Positions 57,117 to 64,000 of a DNA stretch of 64,000 bases are shown piece after piece. How positions within the stretch are numbered: the first letter of the stretch is position 1; every line of letters starts with the position of its first letter. The stretch spans positions 314,730 to 378,729 of the forward strand of contig NZ_JADKRR010000003.1 in assembly GCF_015351105.1 (NCBI RefSeq), read 5' to 3'. A program made the translations under genes and the position numbers. This stretch comes from Clavibacter sp. VKM Ac-2872. GTDB lineage: Bacteria; Actinomycetota; Actinomycetes; Actinomycetales; Microbacteriaceae. The notes under the pieces were generated by a model, which saw only the letters and a program-made list of their open reading frames with translations, did no database searches and was not told the origin of the DNA.

Positions 57117-58193
57117 CTACCGTAGGTCGGGTCCCTGGACGCGGCCTCCGCGCGCTGCCCGCAGCGTGGGCGCCTGCCGCTCCCGCCGCCACCGCACCGC
57201 GACGAAGACGATGCCCGCGAGCACGATGTGCGCGAGCACCAGCGCGATCGCGTCGGGCTCGACGAAGACGACGTCCCAGCCCGACGACGCCCAGTCCATC
57301 CCGCCCAGCACCACGCGGGTGACCGTGAGCTGCGTCCAGTGGAACGCCATCCCGATGAGGAGGGCGCCCTCCATCGGGATCCGCCGCGCGGCGACGAGCG
57401 CGAGGCCGAACAACGCGAGCTGGAGCACGTACACGACCGCGTCGTTCCCGGCGGGGATCGGCGTGAACGCGCCGGTGTCCGATCCGGCGATGGTCAGCAG
57501 GATCCAGCGGCCGGATTCGATGACGACGCCGATCGCCGGGAAGAGGGCGGTGGTGAGGAGCGTGGCCACGACGAGGCCGGCACCGTCGCGGAGGTTCGTC
57601 CACATGTACCCGCGGAGGGCGAGCTCCTCCGGGATCGCCTCGTAGAGCGCGAGGACGAGCCCGTTGAGGAGGAGGAAGCCGGCGAACGCGGCGAGGTCGA
57701 CGCCGTCGACCCGGATCCAGCCGAGGAGGCCGGCCGGGACCCAGACGACCGCGCCCGTCACCGCTCCCACCCCGACGCCCAGCGCGATCGGCCGCCCGAC
57801 CCGCCGCGAGAGGCCGAGGCTCGCGAGGCTCCTGCGGTCGAGCCGCCGCCGCAGGAGGACGACGGCGGGCACGACGAGCGCGGCCATCAGGACGGCCTGC
57901 AGCACGACCTCGAGGAGCAGGCCGGCACCGGTCGCCTGCACCACCGCGTCCGCGATGCCGATGGCGAGGCCGAGGCCGAGCCCGAGCACGACCCAGGCGA
58001 GCAGCGCGACCGCGACGGCGCGGATCCACGGCTGCGGGCGGCGCGTCTGCGCGTCGAGGCGCGGATCCGGCGCCCGGGTCGTCGGGTCGTCGCGACCGCC
58101 GGGAGCGGTGCGGGTGGAGGCGGAGGGGCGGGCGGATGCGGGCACGGGACTCGTCTCGTCGGCGGATCGGGGGCGGCGGGCGTCCTCACCCAT
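57117..58193 (-). CDS. CPBP-family intramembrane metalloprotease
   Basis: The 358-aa protein has a disordered 55-residue N-terminus, then about eight membrane helices. The CPBP/ABI signature with the paired glutamates is EAIPEELALRGYMW, and the second conserved segment GMAFHWTQL supplies the His. Such proteases resemble CAAX prenyl proteases and often act in bacteriocin self-immunity or signalling; the role here is open. It overlaps the Dabb gene by 8 bp. Confidence 0.88.
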   Translation of the reverse strand: MGEDARRPRSADETSPVPASARPSASTRTAPGGRDDPTTRAPDPRLDAQTRRPQPWIRAVAVALLAWVVLGLGLGLAIGIADAVVQATGAGLLLEVVLQAVLMAALVVPAVVLLRRRLDRRSLASLGLSRRVGRPIALGVGVGAVTGAVVWVPAGLLGWIRVDGVDLAAFAGFLLLNGLVLALYEAIPEELALRGYMWTNLRDGAGLVVATLLTTALFPAIGVVIESGRWILLTIAGSDTGAFTPIPAGNDAVVYVLQLALFGLALVAARRIPMEGALLIGMAFHWTQLTVTRVVLGGMDWASSGWDVVFVEPDAIALVLAHIVLAGIVFVAVRWRRERQAPTLRAARGGRVQGPDLR

Positions 58194-58665
58194 GCTGGTC
58201 GCCGGGTCCCCGACGCGCGACCCCGACGGCGCCCCCCGCCTCCGGCTCCGTGAAGTCGAACACCAGCACCCCGTGAGGATCCGGCGCGAGCAGCGGCCCC
58301 ACGAAGTCCGTGAACGCGGCGTGCTGCGCGTCGATGCGCGCCGGATCCGCGACGAGCGGCGCGCCGAGGTAGGTGTTGCGGTCGCCCTCCGACGAGAAGG
58401 TCAGCACGAAGCCGAGCTCGAATCCGCGGCCGACGCCCTCGGGGCTCGACTGCCGACCGGCGTGCAGCGAGCGGATGTAGGGACCGGATCCGTCCGGGTG
58501 CGGGGAATCCGCGAGCGCCCGGAAGCGCCGCTCCACCTCGTCGCGATCGGCGGGCGTCGCGCCGTCGCGGAGCCGGAACAGCACGACGTGGTGCACGAGT
58601 CCGGGGACGTGGTCGCGGGCGGTGAGCTGGGCGTCGGTGAGGGCGGGGCGGTCGTCACGGGTCAT
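58186..58665 (-). CDS. Dabb-family (stress-responsive A/B barrel) protein
   Basis: The 159-aa protein has the dimeric alpha/beta barrel domain near residues 20-120: LVHHVVLFRLRDGATPADRD, the central FELGFVLTFSSEGDRNTYL and a His-containing LVADPARIDAQHAAF. The fold appears in polyketide cyclase-like and stress proteins; the reaction is unknown. It precedes the CPBP gene with an 8-bp overlap, so the two are cotranscribed. Confidence 0.88.
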   Translation of the reverse strand: MTRDDRPALTDAQLTARDHVPGLVHHVVLFRLRDGATPADRDEVERRFRALADSPHPDGSGPYIRSLHAGRQSSPEGVGRGFELGFVLTFSSEGDRNTYLGAPLVADPARIDAQHAAFTDFVGPLLAPDPHGVLVFDFTEPEAGGAVGVARRGPGDQHG

Positions 58666-58702
58666 GTCCGGATCCTGGCCCGATCCGGCCGCGACGGCGC
58701 GG

Positions 58703-58885
58703 TCAGGAGGTGACGAGGAGCGGGACGCCGAGCGCGAGGCCGGCGACGCCGGTGGCGAGCTGGATCCACGTGCGGCGAGCGGATCCGCGGCCGGCGCGGC
58801 GCGCGACGACCACCGTGACCAGCGCGTCGAGAGCCACGAGGGCGCCGGCGACGGTCATGATCCAGGCGATGAAGGTGGTAGCCAC
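58703..58885 (-). CDS. Small two-helix membrane protein
   Basis: The 60-aa protein from GTG 58885 has two hydrophobic segments (TTFIAWIMTVAGALVALDAL and LATGVAGLALGVPLLVTS) around a basic loop (RRAGRGSARRTW). No family is recognised. It ends 37 bp before the Dabb start, on the same strand. Confidence 0.55.
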   Translation of the reverse strand: MATTFIAWIMTVAGALVALDALVTVVVARRAGRGSARRTWIQLATGVAGLALGVPLLVTS

Positions 58886-59013
58886 CCGCCCAGGGTACGG
58901 GGCGCCCGCCGTGACCCGGACGGGGCCTCGTCCGGGACGATCCGCCGCCGTAGCCTGGCGGGACACGGTCGCCGCCCCGACGACGACGTCCGGGCCCACG
59001 ACGAGGAGGCCGC

Positions 59014-60093
59014 ATGATCGACCCGCTCGACGCCCCCGACGCCGCGCTGGCCCGGCGCCTGCGCGACGATCCCGAGGCCGCGCGCCGTCTCGAGGAGCTG
59101 CGACGCACCGCATACGGCCGCGACGGATCCGCCGCGCCGCTCGTCGAGGTCCCCGCCGACCTGCGTGCGCGCACCGGCTACGACGACGCCGTGCTGCCGG
59201 CCCCGCTCGTCGCGCTGCTCGCGGAGGAGGCGCGGCTCGTCGACGAGGGCGCGGCGCTGCTGGCGGCCGAGCGGCCCGCGGTCGCGGCCACGCCGGCCAC
59301 GGCGGCCGAGGACGACACGGACGCCGGATCCCCCGCCGCGCCCGCGCGCCGCCGGGCCATCCGGCCGGGCCCGCTCGCCGCGATCGCCGCCGGCGCCATC
59401 GTGCTCGCGGGCCTCGGCGTCGCGTCCGCCGCGGGCGTCCTGGACGCGGGCCGCACCGCCACCTCGCCGCCGACCTCGGAGGACGTCGGCTCCGCCGTGA
59501 CCTCGACCGCCACCCCGCGCGGGCAGGCGATGGGCACGCCCGACGGCCGACGCGGATCCGTCGTCCCCGACTTCACGGCCGATCCGCCCGTCCGGGTCCC
59601 GCCGACCGACGCCGAGCTGGCCGAGGGACTGCGGGTCCGCGCCGACCGGGAATGGGGCCTCGTGCTCGAGCAGCAGCCCGACGCGGTGCGGCCCGACGTC
59701 GCGACGGAGCGGGTGATCGACGACGAGGAGGACCACGCCGAGCAGCAGGTCGCCTGCCTGCGGGACGCGGGCGTCTCCGCCTACATGGAGGGCCAGGCCG
59801 GCTACACGATCACCGACGCGGATCCGGTCGCCGTCTACACGTGCTCGGTCCGCTTCCCCCTGCGCGACACCGGCGGGCGCACCGACGCCGACCTCGCCTA
59901 CATCCACGACTACTACCTCTCCTTCCTCATCCCCTGCTACGCCGCGGAGGGCAGCCCCTACGAGGGCGACGTCCCCGCCGTCGAGGACTTCATCGCCGGC
60001 GTGCGCGCCGAGCGTCCCTGGACCCCGTTCCCCGACGCCATGGACGAGCGGCTGGCCGACGCGTGCCCGGCACTCCCGGCGGCGTACCGGTGA
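59014..60093 (+). CDS. Hypothetical membrane-anchored protein
   Basis: The 359-aa protein has a cytosolic N-terminal 115 residues (LARRLRDDPEAARRLEELRR), one membrane helix (about 120-142), a Thr/Pro/Ser spacer, and an extracytoplasmic domain of about 170 aa with four cysteines (QVACLRDAG, YTCSVRF, LIPCYAAE, ADACPAL). The plan resembles the pair at 33380 and 34247 but with little sequence identity. ATG 59014 has GAGGAGG upstream. A short frame is coupled to its stop. Confidence 0.75.
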   Translation: MIDPLDAPDAALARRLRDDPEAARRLEELRRTAYGRDGSAAPLVEVPADLRARTGYDDAVLPAPLVALLAEEARLVDEGAALLAAERPAVAATPATAAEDDTDAGSPAAPARRRAIRPGPLAAIAAGAIVLAGLGVASAAGVLDAGRTATSPPTSEDVGSAVTSTATPRGQAMGTPDGRRGSVVPDFTADPPVRVPPTDAELAEGLRVRADREWGLVLEQQPDAVRPDVATERVIDDEEDHAEQQVACLRDAGVSAYMEGQAGYTITDADPVAVYTCSVRFPLRDTGGRTDADLAYIHDYYLSFLIPCYAAEGSPYEGDVPAVEDFIAGVRAERPWTPFPDAMDERLADACPALPAAYR

Positions 60094-60242
60094 CGTCCCC
60101 GCCCTCCCCCGCCGAGGCCCTGCGTCGGCGCCTGCGGGACGACCCGATGCCGCTCTCGGCGGGCGGCCCGACCATCACGTCGGCCTCCCCCTTCCGCCGC
60201 CCCACCGCCCGGGCTGCTGAGGACGCTTCTCAGCGCGGTTAG
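60090..60242 (+). CDS. Possible small coupled protein
   Basis: This 50-codon frame starts at GTG 60090, whose GTGA overlaps the stop of the preceding gene. It encodes a basic product including AEALRRRLRDDPMPLSAGGP; LRRRLRDDP resembles LARRLRDDP in the preceding gene's N-terminus. It may be a genuine small protein or the relic of a duplicated N-terminus. No other evidence. Confidence 0.3.
   Translation: MTSPPSPAEALRRRLRDDPMPLSAGGPTITSASPFRRPTARAAEDASQRG
60216..60234 (+). promoter_or_regulatory. Short palindrome upstream of the permease gene
   Basis: GCTGAG and CTCAGC, 7 nt apart, lie 63 bp before the permease start. It could be an operator (for example for a metal regulator) but fits no consensus I can name. 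Confidence 0.25.
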
Positions 60243-60296
60243 GGTGGAGGCCGTGCGCACGCCCCTCGGACCCCGGCCCGCGGCCACCGGTCCGCG

Positions 60297-61514
60297 ATGA
60301 CGGACCGGCGCACCCCCTGGGAGCCCGACGACGACGACGCGTCCCCCTTCGACCGCCCCGCCCGCCCGCGCCGCGCACGCCGGACCCGCGATGGCCGGCC
60401 CGCCGACGCCTCCTCCGCCGCGGTCGCCGCGGTCGCCCCGGCGACGGCCACCGCCACCGCCACCCGCGTCCCCGACGGCCCCCGCCACCCGCACGACCAC
60501 GACGCCCCGCGCCCGGCCCGCGCCACCCCCGCGGGCCTCCGGACGGGCCTCGCGACGGGCCTCGCCCTCGTCCTCCTGCTCCTCGCGCTGCGCGCCGCCT
60601 CACCGGCGCTCGGCGACGGCGTCCTCCCCGACCGTCTCCAGGACCTCGTCACCCTGAGCGTGAGCGTCATCGTCGAGTCGCTGCCGTTCGTGATCCTCGG
60701 CATCGTGCTGTCGATCGTCGTGCAGGTCTGGGTGCCGCCCGGCGTCATCGAGCGCCGCCTGCCGCGCAACCCGTTCGCCCGCCGCGCCTGCATCTCGTTC
60801 CTGGGCATGGCGCTGCCGGTCTGCGAGTGCGGCAACGTGCCGCTCGCCCGCGGCCTGGTGGTGCGCGGGTTCACGGTGCCGGAGTCGATCACGTTCCTGC
60901 TGGCCGCGCCGATCCTCAACCCGATCACCATCATCACGACGCACGCGGCCTTCGGCTGGGACGGCTGGATCCTCGTGGCCCGCCTCGTCGGCGGCTTCCT
61001 CATCGCGAACGTGGTCGGCTGGCTGTTCAGCCTGCACCCCGAGCCCGACCGCCTCCGCACCGACGAGTTCCGCGCCGAGTGCGCGCTGCCCGACCCGCAC
61101 GCGCACGGCGGCGCGCGCGTCCGGAAGTCGATCTCGCTGTTCGGCCGCGAGGCGACGACGATCATGCCGGCGCTCGTCATCGGATCCCTGCTGGCCGGCC
61201 TCATCCAGGTCGCGGTGCCGCGCGAGGTGCTCGTGACGCTCGGCGGCAGCCCGATCCTCTCGGTGCTCGCGCTCATGCTCCTGGCGTTCGTCGTGTCGGT
61301 CTGCTCCAACGTGGACGCGTTCTTCGTGCTCTCGTTCGGATCCGTGTTCCTGCCCGGCGGCATCGTCGCCTTCCTGGTCTTCGGCCCGGTCATCGACGTG
61401 AAGATGCTGGCGCTCATGCGCACCACGTACTCGACCCGCACGCTCGTGATGATCACCTCGGTCGTCGCGCTGATCAGCCTCGCGCTGGGATGGGGTGTCA
61501 ATGCCATCGCCTGA
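60297..61514 (+). CDS. UPF0718/YraQ-type permease
   Basis: The 405-aa protein has a long disordered, His- and Pro-containing N-terminus (1-75), then about eight membrane helices. The family signature is GMALPVCECGNVPLARGLVV with a CxC pair, followed by LAAPILNPITIITTHAAFGW and VSVCSNVDAFFVLSFGS. Members are linked to metal or metalloid transport and often neighbour a TIGR03943 partner, as here. Overlap with the next gene is 14 bp. Confidence 0.88.
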   Translation: MTDRRTPWEPDDDDASPFDRPARPRRARRTRDGRPADASSAAVAAVAPATATATATRVPDGPRHPHDHDAPRPARATPAGLRTGLATGLALVLLLLALRAASPALGDGVLPDRLQDLVTLSVSVIVESLPFVILGIVLSIVVQVWVPPGVIERRLPRNPFARRACISFLGMALPVCECGNVPLARGLVVRGFTVPESITFLLAAPILNPITIITTHAAFGWDGWILVARLVGGFLIANVVGWLFSLHPEPDRLRTDEFRAECALPDPHAHGGARVRKSISLFGREATTIMPALVIGSLLAGLIQVAVPREVLVTLGGSPILSVLALMLLAFVVSVCSNVDAFFVLSFGSVFLPGGIVAFLVFGPVIDVKMLALMRTTYSTRTLVMITSVVALISLALGWGVNAIA

Positions 61515-62403
61515 CGACCGGATGCTCGACGACCACGAGGCTCGGGCACCCCGCGCCCGGACCACGAGCGCCCTCCGCCGCGCCCGCGGCCGCCGTGCCG
61601 CGGGTGGCCGCGCCTCCTCCACCGTGGGCCTGGTGCTCCTCGCCGCGTGCATCGTCTCGACGCTGTGGCTCACCGTCACGGGCCAGCTCGGCCTCTACAT
61701 CCACCCGCGCTACTTCGTCTTCACGGGGATCATGGCGGTCATCGGCCTCGTCGCGACCATCGCCGGGTTCGCCCTCCGCCCGGCCGAGGCGGCCGACGAC
61801 CACGACCACGCGCACGACCACGACCACGACCACGACGGCGGCGGATCCCCGTCCCCCGCCGCCCGGAGCACCCTCCGCGCCCGCGTCTCCCGCGTCGCCG
61901 TCGCCGCCGTCGTCACGGTCACGGTCGTCGCCGTCCTCGTGCTCCCGCCGCGCACGCTCACCCAGAGCACCGTCACGCAGCGCGCCCTCAACTCGAGCAC
62001 GGTCGCCTCCGACGCCGCGCCCGACCAGGAGCTCCTCGGCACCAGCGACTTCTCCACGCTGGGCGTCAAGGACTGGTCGCAGCTCCTCGCGCAGACCACG
62101 GACCCGACGTTCTTCACCTCGAAGTCCGTCGACATCACGGGCTTCGTGAGCGCCGATCCCGACGATCCCGACGACGTCTTCTACGTGACCCGCTTCGTCG
62201 TCACCTGCTGCGCGGTCGACGCGCAGCCCGTCGGCGTGCCCGTCTACCAGCCCGACTGGAAGTCGACGCTCCAGACCGACGAGTGGGTGCGCGTCACCGG
62301 CCCGTTCGCCTCGAACCCGAGCGCGAAGAGCCGCCAGCCGCTCGCCGTGATGCCGCAGGGCGTCGAGCCGGTCGACCAGCCCGCCGACCCCTACGTCTAC
62401 TGA
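61501..62403 (+). CDS. TIGR03943-family partner protein of the permease
   Basis: The 300-aa protein from ATG 61501 (GTG 61495 also possible) has three hydrophobic helices, a His/Asp-rich loop (ADDHDHAHDHDHDHDGG) that could bind metal ions, and a C-terminal extracytoplasmic domain with DITGFVSADPDDPDDVFYVT and RFVVTCCAVDAQPVGVPVY. This is the TIGR03943/DUF1980 pattern found beside UPF0718 permeases. Zinc or similar metal handling is inference from the His cluster. Confidence 0.85.
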   Translation: MPSPDDRMLDDHEARAPRARTTSALRRARGRRAAGGRASSTVGLVLLAACIVSTLWLTVTGQLGLYIHPRYFVFTGIMAVIGLVATIAGFALRPAEAADDHDHAHDHDHDHDGGGSPSPAARSTLRARVSRVAVAAVVTVTVVAVLVLPPRTLTQSTVTQRALNSSTVASDAAPDQELLGTSDFSTLGVKDWSQLLAQTTDPTFFTSKSVDITGFVSADPDDPDDVFYVTRFVVTCCAVDAQPVGVPVYQPDWKSTLQTDEWVRVTGPFASNPSAKSRQPLAVMPQGVEPVDQPADPYVY

Positions 62404-62410
62404 GCCGCCC

Positions 62411-63802
62411 GTGACCGACCTCCCCGCCTCCCCGCGCGCCTTCCGCCGGGCGTTCACCTCCGTGGTCCTCGTCCTCGTGCTCGCCTGCGGCGGCCTGCTC
62501 GCGGTCGCCGGCAGCCAGGGGCCGCGGCTCGTGCGCACCGACGTGGATCCGCTCGCCGTCGTGCAGCAGTCCCGGCAGCGGCTCGTGCTCGCCGCGAACC
62601 GGCCGATCCAGCCCGTCGACGCGTCGCGCATCCGGATGGAGCCCGGCGCCGACTTCACCGTCGACACGCAGGCCGACCGCGTCATCATCGACTTCACCCG
62701 CCCGCTGGCCTACGACGCGGACTACACCGTGTCGATCGACGGCGTCCAGGGCGTCGGCGGCGGCCCGGCGTCCGACCTCCGCACCGCGTTCCGCACGGGC
62801 GACCCCGGCATGTACGTGCTCGTCCGCGGCGGCGAGCAGCAGCCCGACCGGATCCTCCGGCAGAGCGTCGCCGGGACGGGCGAGGGCGCGAGCGACGTCG
62901 TGTTCCAGGCCACGAAGATCCAGGAGTACGCCGTCGTGGGGCAGTCCCTGATCGTGGCGACGCTCCAGGACGACGGCACGAACGGCCTCGTCATCGCGGC
63001 GCTCGACGGATCCGGCCAGGCCGACCTGCCGCTCCCCGGCCGCGGCGCGCTCCGCGACCTCCGCGCCGAGGACACCGGGACCACGATCGGCTTCCGCTTC
63101 ACGAGCGCGGACGGCGGCCCCTTCGACGACACCCTCATGGTCGACGACGTCGGGGCGGCCGCCGCGCCCACGCCCGTCCTCGGGCTCGACGGCCAGCCGA
63201 TCAGCGCGCAGGCCTGGGGCTTCGTGCCCGGGCGCCCGCAGCTCGTGGCGCACGGCCAGGACGGCGACCTGTACCTCGTGACGATCGACGGCTCGTCCCC
63301 CATCGTCCCCCTCGGCCGTCACGGCACGCTCGGCCCGTTCTCCGCGGACGGCACCCGGCTCGCGGTGACGGATCCCGGCTCCACGACGGAGATCGACCTG
63401 CGCACGGCCCAGCAGACCAGGCTGCCCACGGAGGCCGGCGGCGCCGACCTGCAGTACGACGGGGCGATCTCGTTCGTGCCCGGCGACGACGGCGCGGTGC
63501 TCCGCGTGCGCACGGCGCTGGATCCCACGACGGGCACCGCCCGGCAGCGCCTCGTCGTCGTGCGCGACGGCCGCGCGAGCGACGTCTACGTCCCCGCGGA
63601 CCCGGCCACCCGCATCACGGGCCTCTCCGTCACCCCCAACGGCCGCTTCGCGGTGCTGGAGACGGTCCCGGATCCGGCGCGCGGCGCCAGCGACGACTAC
63701 CCGCGGAACCCCCGCGACACGACCGTGACGACGCTCCTCGTCGAGCTCGCCACCGGCACGGTGACGCGCAGCGTCGCGGGCTTCGAGGTCACGATCGGCT
63801 GA
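62411..63802 (+). CDS. Exported or anchored beta-propeller-like protein
   Basis: The 463-aa protein starts at GTG 62411, 7 bp after the preceding stop. An N-terminal hydrophobic segment (TSVVLVLVLACGGLLAVAGS) is a signal anchor or signal peptide; Cys-Gly-Gly is not a clean lipobox. Residues 60-140 look like an Ig-like/SbsA domain (RPLAYDADYTVSIDGV). The rest contains repeated beta-blades (LIVATLQDDGTNGLVIAALD; DLYLVTIDGSS; RLAVTDPGSTTEIDL), as in a beta-propeller. Function unknown; it is probably transcribed with the permease pair. Confidence 0.75.
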   Translation: MTDLPASPRAFRRAFTSVVLVLVLACGGLLAVAGSQGPRLVRTDVDPLAVVQQSRQRLVLAANRPIQPVDASRIRMEPGADFTVDTQADRVIIDFTRPLAYDADYTVSIDGVQGVGGGPASDLRTAFRTGDPGMYVLVRGGEQQPDRILRQSVAGTGEGASDVVFQATKIQEYAVVGQSLIVATLQDDGTNGLVIAALDGSGQADLPLPGRGALRDLRAEDTGTTIGFRFTSADGGPFDDTLMVDDVGAAAAPTPVLGLDGQPISAQAWGFVPGRPQLVAHGQDGDLYLVTIDGSSPIVPLGRHGTLGPFSADGTRLAVTDPGSTTEIDLRTAQQTRLPTEAGGADLQYDGAISFVPGDDGAVLRVRTALDPTTGTARQRLVVVRDGRASDVYVPADPATRITGLSVTPNGRFAVLETVPDPARGASDDYPRNPRDTTVTTLLVELATGTVTRSVAGFEVTIG

Positions 63803-63840
63803 GCTCGCGCGGACCGCAGCGGGATCGCCCCCGCACGCGC

Positions 63841-63878
63841 CGACGGCCCCGGCTCCCGGAGGGGAGACGAGGCCGTCG
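63841..63878 (+). terminator. Hairpin after the beta-propeller gene
   Basis: Eight-base arms (63841-63848 and 63871-63878) around a GC-rich inner stem lie 39 bp after the stop. This is a modest candidate terminator between convergent genes. Confidence 0.4.
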
Positions 63879-63935
63879 ATGCGTTCTGCTGTGATCGCAG
63901 GTGGTGCTGTCCCGGGGTCGAGCCCGGGTGGGGTG

Positions 63936-64000
63936 CTACTTGGTGTTGACGGTGATCTTGGCGATGCCGACGACGAGCTGGTCGGTGACGGCGGTGGTGC
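63936..64000 (-). CDS. C-terminal end of a protein cut by the window edge
   Basis: The minus strand ends in TAG (63936-63938) after the last 20 residues, which read TTAVTDQLVVGIAKITVNTK. The beta-strand-like alternating pattern suggests a surface or repeat-containing protein. The rest lies outside the window. Confidence 0.5.
   Translation of the reverse strand, partial: TTAVTDQLVVGIAKITVNTK

Overview
The window is chromosomal DNA from a high-GC actinobacterium. The genes are dense, many are coupled by ATGA or GTGA overlaps, GTG starts are common, and the hexamer GGATCC recurs in most native genes. Gene content and order (ndh; ftsB-DUF501-subtilase; eno; hisS; mazG; nhaA; mfd-pth-rplY; prs-glmU; metNIQ; moaE-mog-moaC-moeA) fit the family Microbacteriaceae. 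Clavibacter or a close relative is my inference from style and content; no species marker was tested.

Layout. 1-2.8 kb: the tail of a gene, a small exported protein, an unknown zinc-finger-like protein and a tRNA with a UAA anticodon but a short variable loop. 2.8-13.6 kb: NDH-II, then a coupled ftsB/DUF501/membrane-anchored subtilase operon, enolase, HisRS, a TetR regulator, MazG, NhaA and one compositionally odd membrane protein. 13.6-26.2 kb: mfd, pth, rplY, a gluconokinase-oxidoreductase fusion divergent from gnd, small exported and membrane proteins, prs, glmU and tRNA-Gln. 26.2-35.1 kb: a MarR regulator, a DksA-like protein, an LLM oxidoreductase coupled to a lysE exporter divergent from lysG, metQNI and two tandem paralogous membrane proteins. 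35.1-46.3 kb: an ABC-F ATPase, an MFS transporter, a cell-envelope glycosylation group (DUF2142, GtrA, GT2, DUF2304) and the molybdenum cofactor operon moeA-moaC-mog-moaE. 53.1-64 kb: an ICL/PEP mutase-family enzyme, MTA phosphorylase, sugar epimerase, SDR, CPBP protease, several membrane or exported proteins and a metal-type permease with its TIGR03943-like partner.

Two stretches look acquired. The first lies against moaE. A 188-bp copy of the moaE 3' end sits 1385 bp from the real one, and the two copies differ only at synonymous positions. Between them is a lower-GC pair encoding an exported Cys-containing protein and a small membrane protein, which resembles a toxin/immunity arrangement.

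The second (46.5-52.9 kb) is the most interesting part. It is an apparently undescribed operon behind a good promoter, between moeA and a decayed surface-protein tail. In order it encodes two dCTP-deaminase-like proteins with complementary loss of key residues, a SAM methyltransferase, a nucleotide kinase fused to a cytidine deaminase-like domain, a NUDIX hydrolase, a cytoplasmic phosphodiester-glycosidase-like protein and an MFS transporter. The first six genes overlap by exactly 4 bp each. I infer a pyrimidine-nucleotide-derived small-molecule pathway with export; a nucleotide-directed defence role is the main alternative.
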